Shown here: piece after piece, positions 1 through 9,051 of the stretch
How the letters are laid out: each line of letters opens with the position of its first letter
Position numbering within the stretch: position 1 is the stretch's first letter
Origin: Mycolicibacterium crocinum
Lineage (GTDB): Bacteria; Actinomycetota; Actinomycetes; Mycobacteriales; Mycobacteriaceae
Direction: 5' to 3'
Length of the DNA stretch: 64,000 nucleotides
Assembly: GCF_022370635.2 (NCBI RefSeq)
Contig: NZ_CP092362.2
Coordinates: forward strand, 2,356,001-2,420,000
Translations under genes and position numbers: made by a program
The notes under the pieces: generated by a model
Database searches by the model: none
What the model saw: the letters and a program-made list of their open reading frames with translations, nothing else
What the model was told of the DNA's origin: nothing

Positions 1-1188
1 GCCATCGACGCTGGCGGCGTCGGTTTCGGCCATTGGCGGGTACCAGTGGTAGCCGGCGAAGACCTCGTCGGCGCCCTGGCCGGATTGCACAACCTTCACG
101 TGCTTGGCGACTTCCTGGCTCAGCAGGTAGAACGCCACGCAGTCGTGGGAGACCATCGGCTCGCTCATCGCGCCGATCGCGCCCTCGAGCGCGGGCAGCA
201 TGCGGGCGGTGTCGATGCGGATCTGATGGTGGTCGGTGCCGAACCGCTTGGCCACGATGTCGGAGTACATGAATTCGTCGCCCTTGACGCCGCCGACCGA
301 CTCGAAGCCGATGGAGAACGTCGACAGGCCGTGCTGTCCGGCTTCGGCGAGCAGACCGACGATCAGGCTCGAGTCCACCCCGCCGGAGAGCAGGCAGCCG
401 ACGGGCACGTCGGCGACCAGACGGCGCTTGACGGCGGCGCGTAGGGAGTCGAGAACCGCGTCCTCCCAATCGCGTTCGCTCCAGTCCGCGCGGTCTTCGC
501 GGCGGCTGAAGTCTGGTGACCAATAGGTGATTTCGCGTCGCTTGCCGTCGGGCTCGATGGCCAGCAGCGTGCCGGGGGAGAGCTTGCGGACTCCGCACAG
601 GATGGTGCGCGGGGCGGGCACCACCGAGTGGAAGCTCAGGTAGTGATGCAGGGCGATCGGGTCGATGCGGGTGTCGACACCGCCGCCGGCCAGCAGCGCG
701 GGAAGTGACGATGCGAACCGGATGCGATGGGAGTCCTCGCTGATGTACAGCGGTTTGATGCCCAGCCGGTCGCGGCCGAGCAGCACGCGGCCGCTGTCGC
801 GCTCGGTTATGGCGAACGCGAACATCCCGTACAGCCGATCGACGAACTTCTCACCCCAGTGGTGGTACGCCTTGAGCAGCACCTCGGTGTCGCTGTGCGA
901 GAAGAACCGGTAACCGTGCCCGGCGAGCTCGTCGCGCAGGGCTTCGTAGTTGTAGATGCAGCCGTTCCAGGCGATCGTCAGCCCGAGGTCGGCGTCCACC
1001 ATCGGCTGCGCACCGGCCTCAGACAGGTCGATGATCTTCAGCCGACGATGACCGAGTGCCACCCGGCCCTGCGACCACACGCCCGCAGCGTCCGGCCCGC
1101 GGGGCTCCATCGTCTCCGCCATAGCCGCCACCGCGGCCACGTCGGGGGCCTGATCGTCGAGACGGACCTCGCCCGCCGCTCCACACAT
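1..1188 (-). CDS. N-acetylglutaminylglutamine amidotransferase (asparagine synthase family), 3' end missing
   Basis: The gene runs off the left edge, leaving 396 residues. A class II glutamine amidotransferase domain is followed by the start of an asparagine-synthase ATP-pyrophosphatase domain. The chain begins Met-Cys-Gly, so Cys2 becomes the N-terminal nucleophile that releases ammonia from glutamine. 'RGPDAAG', 'GHRRLKIIDLS' and 'NGCIYNY' are glutaminase signatures, and 'SGGVDSS' near residue 267 is the PP-loop that activates the acceptor carboxylate with ATP. The N-terminus and 'HYLSFHSVVPAPRT' match the paralogue that makes the osmolyte N-acetylglutaminylglutamine amide rather than classic AsnB. 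The usual partner, a synthetase with an acetyltransferase domain, would lie outside the window. Start chosen because Cys must be residue 2. A plain asparagine synthetase is the alternative. Confidence 0.85.
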   Translation of the reverse strand, partial: MCGAAGEVRLDDQAPDVAAVAAMAETMEPRGPDAAGVWSQGRVALGHRRLKIIDLSEAGAQPMVDADLGLTIAWNGCIYNYEALRDELAGHGYRFFSHSDTEVLLKAYHHWGEKFVDRLYGMFAFAITERDSGRVLLGRDRLGIKPLYISEDSHRIRFASSLPALLAGGGVDTRIDPIALHHYLSFHSVVPAPRTILCGVRKLSPGTLLAIEPDGKRREITYWSPDFSRREDRADWSERDWEDAVLDSLRAAVKRRLVADVPVGCLLSGGVDSSLIVGLLAEAGQHGLSTFSIGFESVGGVKGDEFMYSDIVAKRFGTDHHQIRIDTARMLPALEGAIGAMSEPMVSHDCVAFYLLSQEVAKHVKVVQSGQGADEVFAGYHWYPPMAETDAASVDG

Positions 1189-1284
1189 CGGTTCCGACCT
1201 ATCCCGTCTGTTTCGCTGAGTTCGGCCTTCCTATTTACCCGCGCGGAATGATTCCTAACCGATCCGAGACACCGGTCACATAAA

Positions 1285-1318
1285 CCGCGCCCCTCGGCCT
1301 GGGGCACGAGGGGCGCGG
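1285..1318 (-). terminator. 12-bp hairpin between permease and amidotransferase genes
   Basis: A perfect 12-base inverted repeat (CCGCGCCCCTCG, 10-base loop, CGAGGGGCGCGG) lies about 40 bases past the stop codon of the minus-strand permease gene and before the next minus-strand gene. There is no U-tract, which is common for mycobacterial hairpin terminators. I infer that it separates the two transcription units. Confidence 0.65.
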
Positions 1319-1359
1319 GGCCCGCCTCACGGAGGGCCTGGGGTGTGGTCTCCTGAGTC

Positions 1360-2931
1360 TTAGGAAACCCCCTCCAGCTCTTCACCGGTGATGTCGACCT
1401 GCTTGATCGGACCGGTGAACCACTTTTTCACCGATGCGTGCCAATAGATCCACAACAGGATCAGCACTCCGCCCACGACCAACGGGGTGTAGTTCACGAA
1501 CTTCCATTCGAAGCTGGCGTCCCACGGCGCGCCGCCGAGCGACGTCGGGAACATCGCGATGATCGACGTGATGATGATCTCGGCCAGCGCCAGCGGAGCC
1601 ATCCACCTGTGGTGCCCGCGCAGGTTCCAGCTGCCCGGCGTGAACGAGTCACCGGCCTTCCAGCGGTAGTAGATCGGCACCGCGAAGCACAGGTACAGGC
1701 CGACCACACCGATCGAGACCACCGCGAAGAACGCGATTGGCACCGGGGCGCCGTTGATGTCGACCTTCACCAGCGCGGGCAGCGTCAGGATTGCGGCGAT
1801 CGCGGCGGTGACCATCACCGCGTTGGCGGGCACCTTCTTCTCGTTGACCTTCGACCACAGCTGGTGGCCGGGAACCGCCCGGTCACGGCTGAACGCGAAG
1901 AGCATGCGGGATGCGCTGGTCTGGCACGCCGTAGTGCAGAACAGCTGACCCGCCGTCGAGATCAGCAGCACGATGCCGACCCACTTGGAATCCATCGCCT
2001 GGCTGAAGATCGTGGCCACCGCACCACCGCCCTTGGTGACGCCGTCGACGTCCTGCACCGCGAACAGGAACGTCAGCAACAGGATCCAGCCACCGATCGC
2101 CGAGTAGAAAATGGACCGCCAGATACCCTTGGCAGCGGCGTTGGCGGCGCTCTTGGTCTCCTCCGACAGGTGGGCCGACGCGTCGTAGCCGGTGATCGTG
2201 TACTGGGTCAGGATCGCCGACATCGGCAGCACGAACAGCAGGAAGCCGAAGCCGGACGTCGAGCCGCCGAAAAAGCCAGTGTTGTTGACAGTCGTGGCGA
2301 ACACCGTGGAGAAGCTCGCGTGCTGCTCGGGGATCAGCCATAGAATCGCGACGACCGCGGCCGCGCCGATGACATGCCACCACACCGAGATGTTGTTGAT
2401 GACCGCCAGCAGGTGGCTGGAGAAGATGTTGATGGTCGCGACGATCACCAATATGACGAGGAACATCCAGAACGTCCGGGTCAGGCTGTAACCGGCGAGC
2501 CAACTCTCGCTGAAGGTGCCAAGGACCAGGTCCAGAAACGTCGCGCTGCCGTAAGCCACCGACGCCAGGATGGCGATGAGCCCGACCAGATTCAGCCAGC
2601 CGGTGTAGTAACCCGCCTTAGGGCCCCCGAGTTTGGCTGCCCACCAATAGATTCCGCCGGACGTCGGGAACGCCGAGACCAGCTCGGACATGACGAGTCC
2701 GATGAGCAAGATGAACGTCGCCAAGATCGGCCAGCCCCAGGCGATCGCCGCCGGGCCGCCGTTGTTCCAGCCGAGGCCGAATGAGGTGAAGCAGCCCGCC
2801 AGGATCGAGATGATCGAGAACGAGATGGCGAAATTACTGAAGCCGGACCACGACCGGTGCAGCTCCTGGGTATACCCGAGGCTGGCGAGGTGTTTTTCGT
2901 CGTCGTCGAGTAGTTCGTGACCCTCTGGCAC
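1360..2931 (-). CDS. APC-superfamily amino acid/amine permease
   Basis: A 523-residue integral membrane protein with about twelve hydrophobic segments and the APC-family opening 'GFSNFAISFSIISIL' followed by 'PTSGGIYWWAA'. Such carriers import amino acids, GABA, ethanolamine or polyamines by proton symport. The GTG at 2931 was chosen because AAGGAG lies 5 bases upstream; a longer reading from a TTG at 2994 lacks a ribosome site. The gene diverges from the GlnA4-like ligase operon at 3129, so it is probably the uptake step for the amine processed there. The substrate cannot be read from the sequence. Confidence 0.88.
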   Translation of the reverse strand: MPEGHELLDDDEKHLASLGYTQELHRSWSGFSNFAISFSIISILAGCFTSFGLGWNNGGPAAIAWGWPILATFILLIGLVMSELVSAFPTSGGIYWWAAKLGGPKAGYYTGWLNLVGLIAILASVAYGSATFLDLVLGTFSESWLAGYSLTRTFWMFLVILVIVATINIFSSHLLAVINNISVWWHVIGAAAVVAILWLIPEQHASFSTVFATTVNNTGFFGGSTSGFGFLLFVLPMSAILTQYTITGYDASAHLSEETKSAANAAAKGIWRSIFYSAIGGWILLLTFLFAVQDVDGVTKGGGAVATIFSQAMDSKWVGIVLLISTAGQLFCTTACQTSASRMLFAFSRDRAVPGHQLWSKVNEKKVPANAVMVTAAIAAILTLPALVKVDINGAPVPIAFFAVVSIGVVGLYLCFAVPIYYRWKAGDSFTPGSWNLRGHHRWMAPLALAEIIITSIIAMFPTSLGGAPWDASFEWKFVNYTPLVVGGVLILLWIYWHASVKKWFTGPIKQVDITGEELEGVS

Positions 2932-2991
2932 GGTGTCTCCTTCTGGGCGTGCTGACGAAGAGGCGTCCACCGGCGCTCTCCTGGATAGGGA

Positions 2992-3007
2992 CAATAGAGC
3001 GCTATTG
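2992..3007. promoter_or_regulatory. Palindrome in the permease/glnA4 divergent promoter region
   Basis: CAATAG-AGCG-CTATTG is a perfect 6-base inverted repeat with a 4-base spacer, in the 197-base gap between the divergent permease and GlnA4-like genes. It could be an operator for the FadR-type regulator at 7394, although it does not match the textbook FadR consensus. No second copy was noticed. Confidence 0.35.
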
Positions 3008-3128
3008 GTCTGGTGTCCTACCTTTGGAGTGACAATCGTGTAAATCTGGAGGACGATGTCGCCGCCATGGCGATGTCCAATGGTTGACTTTCCGTCGAAT
3101 CATCCCGGTGCTATCGAGAGGGGCGCGT

Positions 3129-4514
3129 GTGACGACTGAGGGTGCTGGCCGACGCCGGCCCGGTCTGTTGCTGCAGGCCGAGCTGGAGAGCCTGGTGGCC
3201 GCCGGTGAGATCGACACGGTCATCGTTGCGTTCGCCGATATGCAGGGTCGGCTGACGGGCAAGCGGATTTCGGCCGAGCTGTTCGTCGACGATGTCGCCG
3301 CGCACGGCGCGGAGTGTTGCAACTATCTGCTTGCTGTCGACGTCGACAACAACACCGTCGACGGTTATGCGATCTCGAGCTGGGAAACCGGCTACGGCGA
3401 CATGGTGATGACGCCGGACTTCGCGACTCTGCGCCGCATTCCATGGCAGCCGGCCACTGCGCTGGTGATGGCCGACCTGTCGTGGACGGACGGCCGCCCG
3501 GTGGTCCAGGCGCCGCGCAGCATCCTCAATCGCCAGATCGACCGGCTCACCGAACGCGGTCTGGTGCCATACGCGTCGACCGAGCTGGAATTCATGGTGT
3601 TCGACAACAGCTACCGAGAGGCCTGGGCGTCCGGCTACCGGGGGTTGACGCCGGCCACCGATTACAACATCGACTACGCGATGCTGGCCTCGACGCGGAT
3701 GGAGCCGCTGCTGCGCGACATCCGCCGCGGGATGGCCGGCGCGGGCATGTACTGCGAGGGCGTCAAGGGCGAGTGCAACTTCGGTCAGCAGGAGATCGGC
3801 TTCCGCTACGACCATGCCCGTACCACCTGCGACAACCACACGATTTACAAGAATGGCGCCAAGGAGATCGCCGACCAGCACGGCAAGAGCCTGACGTTCA
3901 TGGCGAAATACGATGAGCGCGAAGGAAACAGCTGTCATATCCACATCTCGCTGCGCGGCGAGGACGGTTCGGCGGTGTTCGCGGATGACGACGACGAGCT
4001 CGGCATGTCACCGATGTTCCGCAGCTTCATCGCCGGCCAGTTGGCGACGCTGCGTGAACTGACCCTGTTCTACGCACCGAACATCAACTCCTACAAACGT
4101 TTTGTCGACGGCAGCTTCGCGCCGACCGCGATCGCCTGGGGTCTGGACAATCGGACCTGCGCGCTGAGGGTGGTCGGTCATGGGCATGGGATGCGGATGG
4201 AGTGCCGGGCCCCCGGCGGTGACGTCAACCAGTATTTGGCCGTGGCCGCGTTGATCGCCGGTGGTCTGTACGGGATCGACAACGGGCTCGAACTGCCCGA
4301 CGCCGTCGCGGGCAACGCCTACACCAGTGGCGCGCAGCGCTTGCCGACCACGCTGGCCGGGGCTGCAGAGCTGTTCGAGGGATCGACGGTGGCCCGCGAG
4401 GTATTCGGTGACGAGGTCGTCGAGCACTACCTCAACAACGCCCGCGTCGAGCTGGCCGCGTTCAATTCGGCTGTGACCGACTGGGAAAGGGTGCGTGGCT
4501 TTGAGCGGCTTTGA
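3129..4514 (+). CDS. glnA4: Glutamine synthetase-like gamma-glutamyl-amine ligase (GlnA4 type)
   Basis: A 461-residue protein with the glutamine synthetase beta-grasp and catalytic domains. 'STELEFMVFD' carries the metal-binding glutamates, 'CHIHISL' the N-binding His, and 'NSYKRF' and 'ECRAPGGDVNQYL' belong to the ATP/glutamate site. Proteins of this branch (M. tuberculosis Rv2860c, Streptomyces GlnA3/GlnA4) join glutamate to amines such as ethanolamine or polyamines instead of ammonia. The GTG at 3129 follows GAGAGG at a normal distance; an upstream TTG at 3084 has none. The end overlaps the next gene by 20 bases, and the hydrolase, aldehyde dehydrogenase and SDR downstream fit a gamma-glutamylated-amine breakdown route. 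The actual amine is an inference. Confidence 0.88.
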   Translation: MTTEGAGRRRPGLLLQAELESLVAAGEIDTVIVAFADMQGRLTGKRISAELFVDDVAAHGAECCNYLLAVDVDNNTVDGYAISSWETGYGDMVMTPDFATLRRIPWQPATALVMADLSWTDGRPVVQAPRSILNRQIDRLTERGLVPYASTELEFMVFDNSYREAWASGYRGLTPATDYNIDYAMLASTRMEPLLRDIRRGMAGAGMYCEGVKGECNFGQQEIGFRYDHARTTCDNHTIYKNGAKEIADQHGKSLTFMAKYDEREGNSCHIHISLRGEDGSAVFADDDDELGMSPMFRSFIAGQLATLRELTLFYAPNINSYKRFVDGSFAPTAIAWGLDNRTCALRVVGHGHGMRMECRAPGGDVNQYLAVAALIAGGLYGIDNGLELPDAVAGNAYTSGAQRLPTTLAGAAELFEGSTVAREVFGDEVVEHYLNNARVELAAFNSAVTDWERVRGFERL

Positions 4515-5253
4515 GAACGAGGCCCGGCTGCGTCCTGTCATCGGCCTCACCACCTATCTGCAGCAGGCTCAGACCGGCATCTGGGATGTGCACGCCAGCT
4601 TCCTGCCCGGCATCTACATCCAAGGTGTGACGCTGGCCGGTGGCATCGCGACGCTGCTGCCGCCGCAACCCGTCGACGCCGGCATCGTCGACCAGATCCT
4701 CGGCGGAATCCACGGCCTGATCATCACCGGCGGCAGGGACGTCGACCCGGCCGCCTACGGTCACGACGCGCATCCCAGCACCGATGAGCCGGACCGCGTT
4801 CGCGACGCGTGGGAGCTCGCCCTGGTGAGCGCCGCGATACACCGGCACCTTCCGGTGCTCGGAATCTGCCGCGGCGCACAGGTTCTCAACGTCGCGCTGG
4901 GCGGCACACTGCATCAGCACCTGCCCGATGTCGTCGGGCATACCCGCCATCAGCAGGGCAACGCGGTGTTCACCACCTCCTCGATCAGCACGGTGGCCGG
5001 CAGCAGGCTGGCCGGATTGATCGGGGAGGGCACGAACGCGCAGTGTTACCACCATCAGGCGATCGACCGGCTCGGCGACGGGCTGATGATCAGCGCTCTC
5101 GACAGTGAGGGCGTGATCGAGGCTGTCGAGCTGCCTGGCGACGATTTCGTTCTGGCCGTGCAGTGGCACCCCGAGGAGACCCTGGACGACCTTCGGGTGT
5201 TCGCCGGCCTGGTCGAAGCCGCCCGAACCTTTACAACAGAGAGAGTGAATTGA
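4495..5253 (+). CDS. Class I glutamine amidotransferase-type gamma-glutamyl hydrolase (PuuD-like)
   Basis: A 252-residue peptidase C26 protein equivalent to M. tuberculosis Rv2859c. The nucleophile is Cys125 in 'GICRGAQ', and the His225/Glu227 pair is in 'QWHPEE', completing the triad. PuuD-type enzymes cut the gamma-glutamyl bond after the amine part has been oxidised, returning glutamate. The GTG start overlaps the ligase gene by 20 bases, and the TGA stop overlaps the TTG start of the aldehyde dehydrogenase, so translation is probably coupled. There is no partner synthase domain, which argues for a free-standing hydrolase. Confidence 0.85.
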   Translation: MALSGFENEARLRPVIGLTTYLQQAQTGIWDVHASFLPGIYIQGVTLAGGIATLLPPQPVDAGIVDQILGGIHGLIITGGRDVDPAAYGHDAHPSTDEPDRVRDAWELALVSAAIHRHLPVLGICRGAQVLNVALGGTLHQHLPDVVGHTRHQQGNAVFTTSSISTVAGSRLAGLIGEGTNAQCYHHQAIDRLGDGLMISALDSEGVIEAVELPGDDFVLAVQWHPEETLDDLRVFAGLVEAARTFTTERVN

Positions 5254-6614
5254 GTACCACTGAACTGGTCAATCCGGCGACCGAAGAAGCGCTGCGCACG
5301 GTCGAGCTGACCGACGCCGCCGGGGTAGACGACGCGGTCGCACGCGCCAAGGTCGCGCAAAAGGCCTGGGCCAGGCAGGCTCCCGCGGAGCGGGCCGCCG
5401 CCCTGCGCGCTTTCGCCGCCGCGGTCGACGCCCACGTCGGTGAGCTGGCCGCGCTCGAGGTCGCCAACTCCGGGCACCCGATCGGGGCTGCCGAGTGGGA
5501 GGCCGGCCATGTTCGCGACGTGCTGCAGTTCTATTCGGCCACTCCGGAACGCCTGTCGGGCAAGCAGATTCCCGTCGCCGGCGGCCTGGATGTCACCTTC
5601 AACGAGCCGATGGGCGTGATCGGGGTGATCACGCCGTGGAACTTCCCGATGCCGATCGCGGCGTGGGGCTTCGCGCCTGCGCTGGCCGCGGGCAACGCGG
5701 TGGTCCTCAAACCGGCCGAGTGGACGCCGCTGACCTCGATGCGGCTCGGTGAGCTCGCGCTGGAAGCCGGTCTGCCGCAGGACCTGTTCCAGGTGCTGCC
5801 CGGGCGGGGTTCGGTGGTCGGTGAGCGGTTCATCAGCCACCCGGATGTGCGCAAGATCGTGTTCACCGGCTCGACCGAGGTCGGCACGAAGGTGATGGCC
5901 GGGGCCGCCAACCAGGTCAAGCGGGTCACCCTGGAACTCGGCGGCAAGAGCGCCAACATCGTGTTTGCCGACTGCGATCTGGAGAAGGCCGCCGCCACCG
6001 CTCCCTACGGTGTGTTCGACAACGCCGGCCAGGACTGCTGCGCGCGCAGCCGGATCCTGGTGCAGCGCAGTGTGTTCGACAAGTTCATGGAACTGCTCGA
6101 GCCGGCCGTCAAGGGTCTGGTGGTCGGCGATCCGGCCGCCCGGGACACCGAGATGGGCCCGCTCGTGTCACGCAAGCACTTCGAGTCGGTGGCCGCCTAC
6201 GTGCCCGATGACACCAACGTCGCTTTCCGCGGCTCCGCGCCCAGCGGGCCCGGCTACTGGTTCCCGCCGACGGTGCTCACCCCGCAACGCACCGACCGCA
6301 CCGTCACCGAGGAGATCTTCGGCCCGGTCGTCACGGTGCTGCCGTTCGAGGACGAGGCTGATGCCATCGGGCTGGCCAACGACACCGAATATGGTCTGTC
6401 CGGCTCGATTTGGACCGACAACCTGTCGCGGGCGGTGCGAGTGTCGCGGGCGGTCGAGGCCGGCAACCTGAGCGTGAACTCGCATTCGTCGGTCCGCTAC
6501 AACACCCCGTTCGGCGGATTCAAGCAGTCCGGGCTGGGCCGCGAACTCGGACCGGACGCACCCCTGCATTTCACCGAAACCAAGAACGTCTTTTTTGCCG
6601 TAGAGGAGAGCTAG
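5250..6614 (+). CDS. aldC: NAD(P)-dependent aldehyde dehydrogenase (AldC-like)
   Basis: A 454-residue aldehyde dehydrogenase. 'PWNFPMPIAAW' and 'FTGSTEVG' mark the cofactor site, Glu229 in 'LELGGKS' is the general base, and Cys263 in 'GQDCCARS' is the catalytic thiol. It corresponds to M. tuberculosis Rv2858c (aldC) in sequence type and position. In this operon it should oxidise a gamma-glutamyl aldehyde to the acid before hydrolysis by the upstream amidase. The TTG at 5250 was preferred: GAGAG precedes it, it overlaps the previous stop (TTGA), and a longer reading from 5163 would lie inside the previous gene. Confidence 0.9.
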   Translation: MSTTELVNPATEEALRTVELTDAAGVDDAVARAKVAQKAWARQAPAERAAALRAFAAAVDAHVGELAALEVANSGHPIGAAEWEAGHVRDVLQFYSATPERLSGKQIPVAGGLDVTFNEPMGVIGVITPWNFPMPIAAWGFAPALAAGNAVVLKPAEWTPLTSMRLGELALEAGLPQDLFQVLPGRGSVVGERFISHPDVRKIVFTGSTEVGTKVMAGAANQVKRVTLELGGKSANIVFADCDLEKAAATAPYGVFDNAGQDCCARSRILVQRSVFDKFMELLEPAVKGLVVGDPAARDTEMGPLVSRKHFESVAAYVPDDTNVAFRGSAPSGPGYWFPPTVLTPQRTDRTVTEEIFGPVVTVLPFEDEADAIGLANDTEYGLSGSIWTDNLSRAVRVSRAVEAGNLSVNSHSSVRYNTPFGGFKQSGLGRELGPDAPLHFTETKNVFFAVEES

Positions 6615-7388
6615 ATGGATCTGTCCCAGCGACTCAAGGACAAGGTCGCCGTCGTCACCGGTGGTGCCAGCGGGATCGGCCTCGCCGCGGTCAAGCGCAT
6701 GCGGGATGAAGGCGCGATCGTCGTCATCGGGGACCTCGACGAAACCACCGGCAAGTCCGTCGCCAACGATTTGAACGTGACGTTCGTCCAGGTCGACGTC
6801 GCCGACCAGGTCGCGGTGGACAAGCTCTTCGACACCGCTTTCGAACTGCACGGCGGGGTCGACATCGCGTTCAACAACGCCGGCATCAGCCCACCCGACG
6901 ACGACCTCATCGAGAACACCGGCATCGACGCGTGGGACCGGGTGCAGGACGTGAACCTCAAGTCGGTGTTCTTCTGCTGCAAGGCGGCGCTGCGGCACAT
7001 GGTGCCCGCACAGAAAGGCTCGATCATCAACACCGCGTCGTTCGTGGCGGTCAACGGTTCGGCCACCTCGCAGATTTCCTACACCGCCTCCAAGGGCGGT
7101 GTGCTCGCGATGTCGCGCGAACTCGGAATCCAGTACGCACGTCAAGGGATTCGGGTCAACGCGTTGTGCCCCGGGCCGGTGAACACCCCGCTGCTGCGGG
7201 AGCTGTTCGCCAAGGATCCCGAGCGGGCGGCCCGCCGGCTGGTGCACGTGCCGATGGGCCGGTTCGCCGAACCGGAGGAGCTGGCCGCCGCGGTGGCGTT
7301 CCTGGCCAGTGACGACTCGTCGTTCATTACCGGGTCGAGCTTCCTGGTCGACGGCGGCATCACCGGCCACTACGTCACGCCGCTGTAA
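6615..7388 (+). CDS. Short-chain dehydrogenase/reductase (Rv2857c-like)
   Basis: A 257-residue classical SDR. 'TGGASGIG' near residue 16 binds the nucleotide, 'NNAG' is the structural motif, and Ser-Tyr-Lys is present in 'SYTASKGG', with the C-terminal 'FLVDGG'. The start codon follows the aldehyde dehydrogenase stop directly, with GAGGAGAG as ribosome site, so the two are co-translated. An alcohol dehydrogenase next to an aldehyde dehydrogenase and a GlnA-type ligase suggests two successive oxidations of a gamma-glutamylated amino alcohol such as ethanolamine. That substrate is an inference. Confidence 0.88.
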   Translation: MDLSQRLKDKVAVVTGGASGIGLAAVKRMRDEGAIVVIGDLDETTGKSVANDLNVTFVQVDVADQVAVDKLFDTAFELHGGVDIAFNNAGISPPDDDLIENTGIDAWDRVQDVNLKSVFFCCKAALRHMVPAQKGSIINTASFVAVNGSATSQISYTASKGGVLAMSRELGIQYARQGIRVNALCPGPVNTPLLRELFAKDPERAARRLVHVPMGRFAEPEELAAAVAFLASDDSSFITGSSFLVDGGITGHYVTPL

Positions 7389-7393
7389 TCGTC

Positions 7394-8116
7394 ATGGTGG
7401 CCGACCCGGAACCGCAGCAGGCCCATGAGGCTCTGCTGCGTCCGGTGCGCCTCGGCAACGCGTTCGAGGACACCGTGGGCCGGCTGCTGCAGACGATCAA
7501 GCTCGGCGTGCTGACGCCGGGCGACTCGCTGCCGCCCGAACGCGAACTCGCCACTCGGCTCGGCGTCAGCCGCGACACGGTCCGGGAGGCGATCAAGTCA
7601 CTGGCCGACGCCGGCTATCTGGTGTCGCGCCGCGGCCGTTACGGCGGCACGTTCCTGGCCGAGTCGCTGCCCGCCCAGACCGAAGGGGTGGTGCGGTTCA
7701 GCCGTGCCGACATCGATGACGCACTGCGATTGCGCGAGATCCTCGAAGTCGGCGCGGCCCGGATGGCCGCGACCCGAACATTGACCGCCGCCGAGCGCGA
7801 GGGGTTGTGGTCGCGGCTGTCCGACGTTCGGTGCGCCTGCGCCGACGACTATCGTCGGCTGGACTCGCGGTTGCACCTGGCGATCGCCGAGGCCGCCGGA
7901 TCCGCGTCGCTGGTGCCGCTGGTGGCGGAGAACCGGATGCGGCTAAACGCATTGCTCGACCAGATTCCGTTGCTGCGCCGCAATATTGCCCACTCTGACG
8001 AACAGCACGAGGCGATCGTCATCGCGATCCTCGCCGGCGACCCGGATGCCGCCGGTGCCGCGATGCAGGCGCACGTCGCCGGCTCGGCAGCCCTGCTGCA
8101 CGGCTTTCTGGACTAG
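7394..8116 (+). CDS. GntR-family transcriptional regulator, FadR subfamily
   Basis: A 240-residue regulator. The winged helix-turn-helix lies at about residues 35-85 ('PPERELATRLGVSRDTVREA'), and a helical FCD ligand-binding domain follows with Asp/His residues typical of the metal-binding site ('HLAIAEAAG', 'HEAIVIAI', 'AMQAHV'). It starts 5 bases after the SDR stop, so it is the last gene of the gamma-glutamyl-amine operon and its likely local regulator, responding to an acid intermediate. Its operator is not proven; the palindrome at 2992 is a candidate. Confidence 0.87.
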   Translation: MVADPEPQQAHEALLRPVRLGNAFEDTVGRLLQTIKLGVLTPGDSLPPERELATRLGVSRDTVREAIKSLADAGYLVSRRGRYGGTFLAESLPAQTEGVVRFSRADIDDALRLREILEVGAARMAATRTLTAAEREGLWSRLSDVRCACADDYRRLDSRLHLAIAEAAGSASLVPLVAENRMRLNALLDQIPLLRRNIAHSDEQHEAIVIAILAGDPDAAGAAMQAHVAGSAALLHGFLD

Positions 8117-8156
8117 TTCCAACCCGCGGCTTTCTGGCCAATTCTCCTTCTCGTGC

Positions 8157-8177
8157 CACAGGTACGCGCATCCTGTG
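8157..8177. other. Inverted repeat between regulator and methyltransferase genes
   Basis: CACAGG, a 9-base spacer and CCTGTG form a short hairpin or operator 40 bases after the regulator stop. It could end the upstream operon or be an operator for the methyltransferase. Evidence is limited to the symmetry. Confidence 0.25.
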
Positions 8178-8205
8178 CGCATGACGACTGTGAAGGAGAA
8201 CCCAA

Positions 8206-9051
8206 ATGAGCACCGGAGCAGAGCAAGATAAGTCGGCCGACCGCGCGCACAAGGCCAAGCACCGCGCGCTGTGGGCGTCGGGCGACTACCCGTCGGTGGC
8301 GGCCGAGCTTGTTGGTTCGCTGGGCCCAGAGCTGGTCAAGGCGGTGGGCGTCGGCCCGGGACAGCGGGTGCTCGACGTGGCGGCGGGGTCCGGAAACGCC
8401 TCGATCCCGGCCGCGGAGGCCGGCGCGAGCGTGACGGCCAGCGACCTCACCCCGGAGCTGTTCGACGCCGGGCGCCGAATCGCCGCCGCCCGCGGCGTCG
8501 AGCTCGAGTGGGTCGAGGCCGACGCGGAAGCACTTCCCTTCGCCGACAACGACTTCGATGTCGTGTTGTCGTGTCTGGGGGCGATGTTCGCACCACACCA
8601 CCAGGCGACTGCCGATGAGCTGGTGCGGGTGTGCCGCCCTGGCGGAACGATCGGGATGATCAACTGGACGCCGCAGGGTTTCATCGGCCAGTTGTTCGCC
8701 ACGATGAAGCCGTACGCCGCACCGCCGCCGCCGGGCGCCTCTCCCGCACCGCTGTGGGGCGACGAGGACCATGTGCGAGAGTTGTTCGGCGACAAGGTCA
8801 CCGATCTCACGTTCCGACGCCAGACCACACTCATGGAGCACAGCCCCAGTCCGGTGGAGTTCCGCGAGTACTGGAAGCGCAACTACGGCCCGACCATCGC
8901 CGCGTACGCATTCAACAAGGATCAGCCTGAACGGGTGGCCGACCTGGACCGGGACTTCCTCACGTTCCTCGAGACGTGGAACCAGTCGGGTGAGGCCGGG
9001 CGCACCGCCTATTCGGCCGAGTACCTGGTGGTGACCGCGACCAAGCGTTAA
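8206..9051 (+). CDS. SAM-dependent class I methyltransferase
   Basis: A 281-residue Rossmann-fold methyltransferase of the Methyltransf_11/25 type. Motif I is 'VLDVAAGSGNAS' near residue 56, the acidic loop after strand 2 is in 'TASDLTPELF', and 'DNDFDVVLSCLG' forms strand 4. GAAGGAGAA precedes the ATG. Its stop codon overlaps, tail to tail, the stop of the dehydrogenase on the other strand (shared TTAA). The substrate is unknown; related proteins act on small molecules. There is no clear functional link to the neighbours. Confidence 0.82.
   Translation: MSTGAEQDKSADRAHKAKHRALWASGDYPSVAAELVGSLGPELVKAVGVGPGQRVLDVAAGSGNASIPAAEAGASVTASDLTPELFDAGRRIAAARGVELEWVEADAEALPFADNDFDVVLSCLGAMFAPHHQATADELVRVCRPGGTIGMINWTPQGFIGQLFATMKPYAAPPPPGASPAPLWGDEDHVRELFGDKVTDLTFRRQTTLMEHSPSPVEFREYWKRNYGPTIAAYAFNKDQPERVADLDRDFLTFLETWNQSGEAGRTAYSAEYLVVTATKR

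Noticed and set aside
3111..3944. Long minus-strand open frame opposite the GlnA4-like gene
   Set aside because: High-GC genes leave long open frames on the opposite strand; the plus-strand frame carries complete glutamine synthetase motifs and the minus frame matches nothing.
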